Assembly (NCBI RefSeq): GCF_001544875.2
Contig: NZ_FCOA02000009.1
Coordinates: 1-64,000 of the forward strand
Length of the DNA: 64,000 nucleotides
Source of the DNA: Caballeronia hypogeia
GTDB lineage: Bacteria; Pseudomonadota; Gammaproteobacteria; Burkholderiales; Burkholderiaceae
Direction of reading: 5' to 3'
Position numbers and translations under genes: made by a program. Of this stretch, positions 57,466 through 64,000 are shown one piece after another. The notes under the pieces were generated by a model that made no database searches, was not told where the DNA came from, and saw only the letters and a list, made by a program, of their open reading frames with translations. Numbering within the stretch: position 1 is the stretch's first letter; every line of letters begins with the position of its first letter.

Positions 57466-59655
57466 TTGGACTCCACAGAGACCGCGACTTTCGATCTGCC
57501 GCTGCCCGCGCGCAATTTCGCGTCGATGCGAAGGGTGCTGCTGCTCGTGCTGGGCGCGTCGATCCTGATTCCGCTCGCGTGCCTTTGCATCTATGGCTAC
57601 TACGATCATCAGCGACGCTTCGCGGACGCGCAGGAGCTCACCGAGCGCCTGACGCGTGTCGCGGACGAGCACGCGCTCAAGGTGATCGACCTGAACGAGC
57701 AACTGGAGACGCGCATCGCCGATCAGCTCGGCGACAGCAACGACGCACTCGTCAAGAGCCGTGAGGAGGCGCTGCATCGCACGCTCGACGACATGAGCGG
57801 CACGCTCGCGCAGGTCGCCGCGATCTCCGTGTTCGGCGAGAACGGCGCACTGCTCGTGAACAGCCGCTGGTATCCTGCGCCGGCCGTGTCGATTGCGAAG
57901 CGCGACGATTTCGAGTCCGCGCGCGCGGTCGCGCCGGTCACGTATTTCTCGCTGCCGTTGCGCGGCAAGGTGGAACAGTCGGACGTGTTCACCACGACCA
58001 TGGGCCGCATCGGCCGTAACGGGCAGTTTCTGGGCGTCGTGTCGATCGCGCTGAAGCGCAGTTATTTCACCGACTTCTACCGTGAACTCGCGGCGGGGGA
58101 CCGCGCGGTCGTGATCGGTCTGTATCGCCGCGACGGCAGCATTCTCGCGCGCTTTCCGGCGAGCGACGACAGCACGCAGCCGGCGACCAACACGCCATTT
58201 ACCGACGCGTTCCGCAACAACGAGCTGTACGGCAGCATGCGGATGCGCTCGAGCGTCGATCATGTCGAGCGCATGCTGGCCTTCCGGCGTGTGGGCGACT
58301 ATCCGCTGTATGTTTCGACGGGCTACGCGGCTTCGGCCGTCGAGCAGCGCTGGCGTGGCAATCTCGCGTTGGTCGCGGGCATCGCGCTGCTGCCGTGCAT
58401 CGCGGTGTGGCTCCTGATCGCGTTCTCGATCCGCCGTCTCAACGCCGAGCAGGCCGCCTGGGAGCGCTGGCAGGCGGAGGTCGCGACGCGCCTGTCGATA
58501 GAAGCGTCGAGCCGGCAATTGCGGCGCATGGGCGCGCTCGGCAATCTCGTCGCGAACGTCGCGCACGACTTCAACAATCTGCTGATGGTGGTCGCGTCGA
58601 ACATGGAGCTGGCGCGGCGCAAGCACTTCAACGATGTCGAGAGCGAAGTGCTCGCGGTGGAGCGCGCCACCGCAGGCGCGGAATCGCTCGCGCGCCGCCT
58701 GATGAGCGTGGCGCGCAAGCAGCCGCTCAAGCATGAATCGATCGACCCGGCCGTGTGGCTGCGCAACGTGCTGGACCTCGTCAAGACGTCGGTGCATCCG
58801 TCGGTCACGGTGACGCTGGAATTGTCGCCCGATCTGTGGACCATCATGGCCGATCACGTCGAGCTGGAGCTCGCGCTCGTGAACATCGCGGTGAATGCGA
58901 GCGAGGCGATGCCGCATGGCGGGCGCATCGTGATCCGCTGCCAGAATGCGCGCGTGCGCGGCGCGGAAACGGATATCCCCGATGGCGAATACGTGCTCGT
59001 GTCCGTCACCGATAACGGCGAAGGCATGAGTGAGCAGACGCGCCGGCGGGCCTTCGAGCCGCTCTTCACGACCAAGCAGCGCGGCGCGGGCACGGGTCTC
59101 GGCCTGGTGCAGGTGCTCGCCGCGTGCGAGCAGGCGGGCGGCACGGCGCGCATCACGAGCGTGGCGGGCGCGGGCACGACGGTGCGGCTCTATCTGCCGC
59201 GTCATCATGGCACGGCGGCGCCGGCCGAGCCGGAGCCTTCGCCTGTGGCGAGCGTTTCGACGAGTTCGGCCGTCAGCGGCGAAGAGCATCCGTTGCGCGG
59301 CATGTCGGTGCTGCTGGTCGAGGATAACGAGGATGTCGCGGCGGGCGTGATGGCCGTGCTCGAAGTATTCGGTTGCACCGTGCATCACGAAGTCAGCGCG
59401 GATGCCGCCTTCGAGTTGCTGGGCGAGGGCTATGCCTTCGACTTGGTGTTGTCGGACGTGCAGATGCCGGGGAGCATGAACGGCATCGATCTGGCCGAGC
59501 AGATCATGCAGCGTCTGCCATCGCAGAAGCTCGTGCTGATGACCGGTTATGCCGACGAGCTCGAACGCGCGAAGCACCTCAACGTGCCGGTCCTCGCGAA
59601 GCCCTTCGACATGGACGATCTGCTCGATCTGATCGCGCCTCGCGTGCCGCATTGA
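57466..59655 (+). CDS. Hybrid sensor histidine kinase with receiver domain
   Basis: 729 aa from a TTG with GGAGG about 12 bases upstream. TM1 at about residues 21-46, a periplasmic sensing region at 47-297 that looks like a Cache-type fold, and TM2 at 299-322. HisKA His367 lies in VANVAHDFNNLLMVV. HATPase: NIAVNASEAM, VTDNGEGMSEQTR, GAGTGLGLVQVL. The receiver starts near 611 with phospho-acceptor Asp664 (LVLSDVQMPG) and Lys712. The signal and output are unknown. The HDFNN box is typical of kinases linked to carbon or light responses. Confidence 0.85.
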   Translation: MDSTETATFDLPLPARNFASMRRVLLLVLGASILIPLACLCIYGYYDHQRRFADAQELTERLTRVADEHALKVIDLNEQLETRIADQLGDSNDALVKSREEALHRTLDDMSGTLAQVAAISVFGENGALLVNSRWYPAPAVSIAKRDDFESARAVAPVTYFSLPLRGKVEQSDVFTTTMGRIGRNGQFLGVVSIALKRSYFTDFYRELAAGDRAVVIGLYRRDGSILARFPASDDSTQPATNTPFTDAFRNNELYGSMRMRSSVDHVERMLAFRRVGDYPLYVSTGYAASAVEQRWRGNLALVAGIALLPCIAVWLLIAFSIRRLNAEQAAWERWQAEVATRLSIEASSRQLRRMGALGNLVANVAHDFNNLLMVVASNMELARRKHFNDVESEVLAVERATAGAESLARRLMSVARKQPLKHESIDPAVWLRNVLDLVKTSVHPSVTVTLELSPDLWTIMADHVELELALVNIAVNASEAMPHGGRIVIRCQNARVRGAETDIPDGEYVLVSVTDNGEGMSEQTRRRAFEPLFTTKQRGAGTGLGLVQVLAACEQAGGTARITSVAGAGTTVRLYLPRHHGTAAPAEPEPSPVASVSTSSAVSGEEHPLRGMSVLLVEDNEDVAAGVMAVLEVFGCTVHHEVSADAAFELLGEGYAFDLVLSDVQMPGSMNGIDLAEQIMQRLPSQKLVLMTGYADELERAKHLNVPVLAKPFDMDDLLDLIAPRVPH

Positions 59656-59672
59656 TGCCGCACTAATGACCG

Positions 59673-60149
59673 TCAGCGCTTGTTGTGCGCGGGCACCGCA
59701 CGGGCGCCCACGAGCGGATTGAAAGCGGCGCGCTTCGGTTCATCGGCTGTTTTAGCGGGTTTTTTAGCGGCGGGCGTCGTCTTGCGGGATGCGTTGCCGC
59801 CCAGCTGACTCAGCAAGTCTTCGTCGTCCTGCGCTTCGTCCTCGTTCGCAGCAGCCGCAGCGGATCCCCCGCTCGCCAGATGCGAGACGACCGACAGAAA
59901 ATCCTTTTTGGCGCTCTTCAGGCCGCGCCCCGGCATCATGACGAGCACGGCCACTTCCCGCACGTCATGGCCATCGACCGTTTGCAGCGTGCCATCTTCG
60001 TTCCAGTCGATGCCGCTGTCCGCATACGGCGCGATCACATGATGCAGCACGGCGGGCGACAGCACGCCCGCATCGTAGAGCGCGACGATCTGGCGCTCCG
60101 CGAGCGCGAACAGGCTCGGCGGGCCGCGCTTCGGCTTGCGCGCGGCCAT
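59673..60149 (-). CDS. Hypothetical protein with basic termini
   Basis: 158 aa. Basic start (MAARKPKRGPPSLFALAERQ), then IVALYDAGVLSPAVLHHVIA and WNEDGTLQTVDGHDVREVAV. The middle is Ala/Asp-rich, the tail basic (TTPAAKKPAKTADEPKRAAF). No known domain seen. Its ATG follows immediately after the stop of the sugar dehydrogenase gene (zero gap), so translation is probably coupled. Confidence 0.6.
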   Translation of the reverse strand: MAARKPKRGPPSLFALAERQIVALYDAGVLSPAVLHHVIAPYADSGIDWNEDGTLQTVDGHDVREVAVLVMMPGRGLKSAKKDFLSVVSHLASGGSAAAAANEDEAQDDEDLLSQLGGNASRKTTPAAKKPAKTADEPKRAAFNPLVGARAVPAHNKR

Positions 60150-61472
60150 TCACTTCGCGGCGGGCGCGACCCGCCACACGGTGTTGCCGACATCGTCGGC
60201 GACGAGCAGCGCGCCACGGCCGTCCACCGCGACGCCGACGGGCCGCCCGAGCGCATGGCCATCGGACGAGATGAAGCCGGTCAGAATGTCTTCGGGCGGC
60301 CCCGCCGGCTTGCCGTCGCTGAACGGCACGAAGATGACCTTGTAGCCGCTGCGCGGCTTGCGGTTCCACGAGCCATGCTGTCCGATGAACGCGCCATCGC
60401 GATAACGCGCGGGAAACGCCTGGCCGTCGTAGAACGCGAGGCCGAGCGAGGCGGTATGCGCGCCGATCGCATAGTCGGGGACGATCGCGCTCTGTACGAG
60501 ATCCGCGCGCTGCGGCTTCACGCGTTCGTCCACATGCTGACCGAAGTAGCTGTACGGCCAGCCGTAGAACGCGCCATCTCTGACTGAAGTCAGATAATCC
60601 GGAACGAGATCCGTGCCGAGCTCGTCGCGCTCGTTCACGACGGTCCACAACGCGCCGCTTTGCGGCTGCCAGGCCATGCCATTCGGATTGCGCAGACCGG
60701 TGGCGAAAAGGCGCGCCTGCTTCGATTCGATATCCACTTCCATGATCGCGGCGCGGCCGTTCTCCGCATCGATGCCGTTCTCCGCCGCGTTGCTGTTCGA
60801 GCCGATGGTCACATACAGCTTCCTGCCGTCACGGCTCGCGATCAGGTTTTTGGTCCAGTGATGATTGATGTCGCCGGCGGGCAGGTCGATGAGCTTCTCG
60901 CCTGGCGTATCGATGCGTGTCGCGCCGGTTTCGTACTTGAAGCGCAGAATCGCATCGGTATTCGCGACATAGAGCTGGTCGCCGACGAGCGCCATGCCGA
61001 ACGGCGAATGCAGCTTGTCGATGAACACGCTGCGCGTCTCGGCGATGCCGTCGCCATCGGCGTCGCGCAGCAGGATGATGCGGTCCGGGCTCGGCATCGC
61101 GGCGCCCGCGCGCTTCATCATCTTCTTCACGACGAAGCCCTTGAGTCCGGCATTTTCGTCGTGCTGCGCGGGCGCATTGCTTTCGGCGACGAGCACATCG
61201 CCATTGGGCAGCGTTGCGAGCCAGCGCGGGTGATCGAGGCCGGTAGCGAAGGCGGTCACCTCGAAACCCGGGGCGGCGTTGGGCTTTTGTCCCTGTTGCC
61301 AGGGCTTCGCCGGCGCGATGTTCACCGTCGGCATCAACGATCTGCGCTGCGGCGCGGGCAATGCCGGATCGGGGCCGAAGCCAGGCGCGTAATCACCGGA
61401 GATGGCAGCGCTGCTCGCGAGCATCAAGGCAACTGCAACGCCGCGCGCGATTGCTTTTGTCCGTGTTTTCAA
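60150..61472 (-). CDS. PQQ-dependent sugar dehydrogenase-like beta-propeller protein
   Basis: 440 aa. Signal peptide at residues 1-26 ([12 protein letters not shown]), so periplasmic. The six-bladed soluble GDH/sorbosone dehydrogenase fold shows [20 protein letters not shown], then [31 protein letters not shown] and [15 protein letters not shown]. These proteins oxidise aldoses with PQQ. PQQ-binding residues cannot all be confirmed by eye. The stop is directly followed by the ATG of the hypothetical gene. A CXXCXGXG mini-protein gene lies just upstream. Confidence 0.85.
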   Translation of the reverse strand: MKTRTKAIARGVAVALMLASSAAISGDYAPGFGPDPALPAPQRRSLMPTVNIAPAKPWQQGQKPNAAPGFEVTAFATGLDHPRWLATLPNGDVLVAESNAPAQHDENAGLKGFVVKKMMKRAGAAMPSPDRIILLRDADGDGIAETRSVFIDKLHSPFGMALVGDQLYVANTDAILRFKYETGATRIDTPGEKLIDLPAGDINHHWTKNLIASRDGRKLYVTIGSNSNAAENGIDAENGRAAIMEVDIESKQARLFATGLRNPNGMAWQPQSGALWTVVNERDELGTDLVPDYLTSVRDGAFYGWPYSYFGQHVDERVKPQRADLVQSAIVPDYAIGAHTASLGLAFYDGQAFPARYRDGAFIGQHGSWNRKPRSGYKVIFVPFSDGKPAGPPEDILTGFISSDGHALGRPVGVAVDGRGALLVADDVGNTVWRVAPAAK

Positions 61473-61512
61473 GTATCGGCTCCTGAGTGGCGAAAGCGGG
61501 CGAAAGCGCGCT

Positions 61513-61680
61513 TCAGCCGCCGCCGATGCCTTGAATCACCTTGCCCGTGCCGCCGCACGTCTTGCATTCGGCGCCGTCCTGCTTGCCGGAGCCGTTGCAG
61601 TCCGGACATAGATCCTCGCCGCTGCCGGGCACGCCGGGTTCGGCTTCATCGCCGGGATTGAGCGGAGGTTGTTGAGCCAT
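61513..61680 (-). CDS. Small DnaJ-type zinc-finger protein
   Basis: 55 aa. A Pro-rich acidic start ([16 protein letters not shown]) leads to [10 protein letters not shown] and [10 protein letters not shown], a pair of CXXCXGXG motifs forming one DnaJ-like zinc finger. AAGGAG precedes the ATG. It lies 40 bases upstream of the sugar dehydrogenase on the same strand. Such single-finger proteins are often found in Burkholderia; function unknown. Confidence 0.7.
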   Translation of the reverse strand: MAQQPPLNPGDEAEPGVPGSGEDLCPDCNGSGKQDGAECKTCGGTGKVIQGIGGG

Positions 61681-61925
61681 CGCGCGCTCCTTGTGAACAG
61701 GGTTGCATGGTTGACACGCGTAGCAAGAGATGTTCCTCGGGCGCGTGCAAGGCTTGCCGGTGCTTGCATTTTTTGCATGGAGGCGATGCGCGATACCGCG
61801 CCAATGCGGACGTCCGCGCGGGTACGCGTGATGCTCGAATCAATACGCGGCGCGAGCCGCGGCTTTTACCACTGCAAATGTCGTCGTGCGGCCTTTTATG
61901 CGCGACGGTCAGCCAGGAGGGATTC

Positions 61926-62108
61926 ATGAGCGGAAACCAGAAGCAAATGGGCAACCAGCCGTCTATGCCTGACAAGTCCGATCAATCGAACCGGCAGCAC
62001 GGTCAACAAGAAAGGTCACCGGGGCAACCGCAACAAGGTCAGCAGACCGGCCAGCGGCAGCAGAATCAGCCGCTGCCGCAGCATCAGGGCGGTCAGCGTC
62101 AGCCTTGA
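61926..62108 (+). CDS. Small Gln-rich hydrophilic protein
   Basis: 60 aa with AGGAGG just before the ATG. Sequence is made almost only of Gln, Pro, Gly, Asn, Ser and Arg (KQMGNQPSMPDKSDQSNRQH). It is probably disordered and soluble, like small general-stress proteins. No domain. A strong hairpin follows the stop. Confidence 0.55.
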   Translation: MSGNQKQMGNQPSMPDKSDQSNRQHGQQERSPGQPQQGQQTGQRQQNQPLPQHQGGQRQP

Positions 62109-62134
62109 TTTCTTGGAGAAGTGGCAGGAAGCAA

Positions 62135-62167
62135 CGCGCGCGGCGCCGCTCAGGCGGGCCGCGCGCG
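62135..62167. terminator. Strong GC hairpin between convergent small genes
   Basis: CGCGCGCGGC (62135-62144) pairs perfectly with 62158-62167; loop 13 bases. No T run on either strand. It lies between the Gln-rich gene and the DUF3175 gene, so a terminator or transcript-end stabiliser is likely. Confidence 0.5.
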
Positions 62168-62187
62168 GTCGCATGAGCCGCATGCGT

Positions 62188-62577
62188 TCAGGGCTTGCGT
62201 CCGAACGCTTCGCGCAAGCGCTTTTTTGCGCGCTCCAGCGTGCTTTTGCGTGACTTCGGCAGATTGCGACCCGCGCGATTGATATAGAAGTTCAGCATCG
62301 ACATGGCCGACTGAAACGGCGAGCCTTTGCGGCGTTTGCTGTGCGTCGATGAACGTTTGAGCGAATCGGCAATCTCCTGCGCATTGCCGGTCTTGAAGAT
62401 ATCGCGCTCGATATCCATCGCGTCGCTGGTCTCCATCACGTGATGCGACCAGCGCTTCGTCGATCGCTCCGGTTTCTTGCGGCTGCTCGCGAGCGAATGC
62501 CGCTGCCGTGTGCTGTGGCGCTTGCTGCTGCTCGTCTTGCGTGTGGCGGTCTGCGTAGTCTTGCGGGTGGCTGTCAT
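62188..62577 (-). CDS. DUF3175 domain protein
   Basis: 129 aa. A very basic N-terminus (TATRKTTQTATRKTSSSKRH) precedes RWSHHVMETSDAMDIERDIF, KTGNAQEIADSLKRSS and SAMSMLNFYINRAGRNLP, the DUF3175 core. The basic tail suggests DNA or RNA contact. It lies 13 bases after the UdgX gene and is the last gene of a minus-strand operon. This family often neighbours repair genes; function unknown. Confidence 0.8.
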   Translation of the reverse strand: MTATRKTTQTATRKTSSSKRHSTRQRHSLASSRKKPERSTKRWSHHVMETSDAMDIERDIFKTGNAQEIADSLKRSSTHSKRRKGSPFQSAMSMLNFYINRAGRNLPKSRKSTLERAKKRLREAFGRKP

Positions 62578-62590
62578 ACCTCTTCCTCAA

Positions 62591-63208
62591 CTAACCTTGC
62601 GATGACGCGTGACGAGCCGATGCGCCTCGCGCAAGGCCTCGACGATCGCCTGATAAGCGCGTTCGCGGGTCTCGACGTCGGGCGCGCAACGCGAACGAAG
62701 GGCGGTAGGTCGCGACCACCACCTGTCCCTCGTGTTCGATCGCATTTCCCATCGAGGCCTGCAAAGTCGCCTTCGAATCCTGCAGCACGGACCTGAGCGC
62801 GGTTGAACCGAGCGCGACGATCACCTTGGGCGCGATCTCGCCGGTCTCGCGCTCCAGCCAGTAGTGGCACGCGTTGACCTCGCGTTGCGCGGGCGTCTTG
62901 TGAACGCGCCGCTTGCCGCGCGGCTCCCACTTGAAATGCTTGACCGCGTTGGTTACATACACTTCCTTGCGCGCGACCCCCGCCTCTGCGAGCGCGCGGT
63001 CGAGCATCGCGCCGGCCGGGCCGACGAAAGGCAGGCCCTGCAAGTCCTCCTGATCGCCCGGCTGCTCGCCGACGATCATCAGCGGCGCATGACGCGGACC
63101 TTTGCCCGGCACCGCTTGCGTCGCCTGCTCCCAGAGCGCGCAGCGCCGGCATTCATCGAGCGACCCGGGCGTCTGCTGCGGCTCGACGCCTGCTTGCTTC
63201 GTCGCCAT
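62591..63208 (-). CDS. UdgX-type uracil-DNA glycosylase with frameshifted C-terminus
   Basis: 205 aa as read. N-terminal Cys20 and Cys23 (CRRC) plus Cys114 serve an iron-sulfur cluster. The active site is MIVGEQPGDQEDLQGLPFVG, and the UdgX hallmark loop KRRVHKTP carries His103, which forms a covalent bond with uracil-containing DNA in known UdgX. VALGSTALRSVL and VVATYRPSFALRA follow. After residue 176 the frame departs from the family; the next frame gives PDVETRERAYQAIVEALREA and a stop at 62587. This points to a small deletion, about 2 bases, near 62680-62688. Activity is uncertain. Confidence 0.82.
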   Translation of the reverse strand: MATKQAGVEPQQTPGSLDECRRCALWEQATQAVPGKGPRHAPLMIVGEQPGDQEDLQGLPFVGPAGAMLDRALAEAGVARKEVYVTNAVKHFKWEPRGKRRVHKTPAQREVNACHYWLERETGEIAPKVIVALGSTALRSVLQDSKATLQASMGNAIEHEGQVVVATYRPSFALRARRRDPRTRLSGDRRGLARGASARHASSQG

Positions 63209-63217
63209 GTACGCGCC

Positions 63218-64000
63218 TCACTCGCTGGCGATGCGCCGCGCGTCGTCGAGCGTGAGCGGTTCGCGCATCGCTTCGGCGAGACGGCACACGGCGGCGTCGT
63301 GCTCGCAGGCGACCACCGCGCCCACGCGGCCATCCTCGATCAGATACGCGATGAAATGCTGTGCATCGAGATCGCCATCGATCTCGATGCTGTCGGGTTC
63401 GTCGACATGGCCGAGATAGTCGAAAGTCTTTTCGTAGTGATAGGTCCAGAAATAAGGCACGCCCACGTACTCGCGCGCGCTGCCCGCCATGTTGAACGCG
63501 GCCACTCGCCCATGCTGCTGCGCGACGCGCCAGTGCTCGATACGCACTTCGTCATTCGAGCGCGGCAGCGCGAAGCGCGCGATATCGCCTGCGGCATAGA
63601 GCGCGGGCGCGGCGCGCATGTTCCGGTCGACGGAAAGGCTTTTATCGTCCTGTAGCGTCACGCCGGAAATGAACGAGGTCGCCGGCGTAACGCCGGTTCC
63701 CGCGATCACCACGTCGGCTTCGAGCTTTTCGCCTGAATCGAGAATCACCTCGCTCACCGCGTTGCCGCCTCTGAACGCGCTGACGCGCGCATTCATATGA
63801 AAACTGACGCCGTTCCTTTCGTGCAGCCTCTTGAACATTTCACCGATGCGTTCGCCGAACTGCTTCGCGAACGGCACCTTGCCGGGCGCCACGACGGTCA
63901 CGTCGATTTCGCGCTTTCGCAGGCAAGAAGCCACTTCGAGCCCGATGAAACTCGCGCCGACGATCACCGCGCGCTTGCGTCCTTCGAGCGATGCGAGAAT
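63218..64000 (-). CDS. NAD(P)/FAD-dependent oxidoreductase (ferredoxin-reductase type), partial
   Basis: About 261 C-terminal residues, open at the right window edge. The NAD(P)-binding Rossmann motif VIVGASFIGLEVASCLRKR is intact, followed by FHMNARVSAFRGG, VVIAGTGVTPATSFI and APALYAAGDIARFALP. This is the layout of ferredoxin/AIFM3-like reductases. A Rieske domain may lie beyond the window. It ends 9 bases before the UdgX gene, so these genes and DUF3175 form one operon. Confidence 0.83.
   Translation of the reverse strand: MLASLEGRKRAVIVGASFIGLEVASCLRKREIDVTVVAPGKVPFAKQFGERIGEMFKRLHERNGVSFHMNARVSAFRGGNAVSEVILDSGEKLEADVVIAGTGVTPATSFISGVTLQDDKSLSVDRNMRAAPALYAAGDIARFALPRSNDEVRIEHWRVAQQHGRVAAFNMAGSAREYVGVPYFWTYHYEKTFDYLGHVDEPDSIEIDGDLDAQHFIAYLIEDGRVGAVVACEHDAAVCRLAEAMREPLTLDDARRIASE

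Overview
The window is high-GC, gene-dense DNA. The protein families (phasin, MocR and LysR regulators, ahpC/ahpF, an MdeB-type E1 with an Lrp regulator, DUF3175, DUF1269) suggest a chromosome or megaplasmid of a Burkholderiaceae bacterium such as Paraburkholderia or Caballeronia. That assignment is inferred from gene content; there is no rRNA gene to fix it. I saw no tRNA, rRNA, CRISPR array or intact prophage.

Region 1 (1-6140) is a scar. After a secreted PD40/TonB-C protein comes the 3' end of a tyrosine integrase on the minus strand. It abuts a tssF that has lost its 5' part. tssG, a TssJ-like lipoprotein and an OmpA-like lipoprotein follow, then a broken reading frame and an IS3-family remnant. 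This is a small fragment of a type VI secretion locus bounded by decayed mobile DNA.

Region 2 (6145-31967) is housekeeping and accessory metabolism. It holds a two-gene glucan operon (GH133 debranching enzyme, GH63-like glucosidase), a YdeP-type molybdopterin oxidoreductase divergent from two MocR regulators, a TAXI binding protein and a zinc-ribbon membrane protein. An aldehyde dehydrogenase is divergent from its likely LysR regulator across an inverted repeat, and a trans-aconitate methyltransferase is divergent from a second LysR. An orphan histidine kinase, ahpC-ahpF with a candidate OxyR site, an F420-type NADP reductase, ribA, a 2OG-Fe(II) oxygenase and a hemerythrin protein complete it.

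Region 3 (32088-40966) has a nuclease-helicase fusion, a third MocR regulator, and a tightly overlapping four-gene set: a 42-aa lipoprotein, a 4-cresol-dehydrogenase-like flavoprotein, a Tat-signal protein and a DOPA-dioxygenase-like protein. A phasin with a good promoter and terminator, a small HTH protein and an EamA transporter follow.

Region 4 (41343-50559) is a run of small or stress-type genes (DUF4431-like, S1C protease, Ap4A phosphorylase, DUF1269), then an orphan ParA, an ICMT-like methyltransferase, a LysR regulator, an FmdB zinc ribbon, an MscS channel and an Lrp regulator.

Region 5 (50698-64000) holds an MdeB-like 2-oxoacid dehydrogenase E1, a phosphoribosyltransferase, an enoyl-CoA hydratase, amt, nadE, a hybrid histidine kinase, a PQQ-type sugar dehydrogenase and several very small genes. 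A minus-strand operon (FAD oxidoreductase, UdgX-type uracil-DNA glycosylase with a frameshifted tail, DUF3175) runs off the right edge.

No clearly new defence system is visible. The best leads are the four-gene flavoprotein set, the UdgX frameshift and the truncated T6SS fragment.
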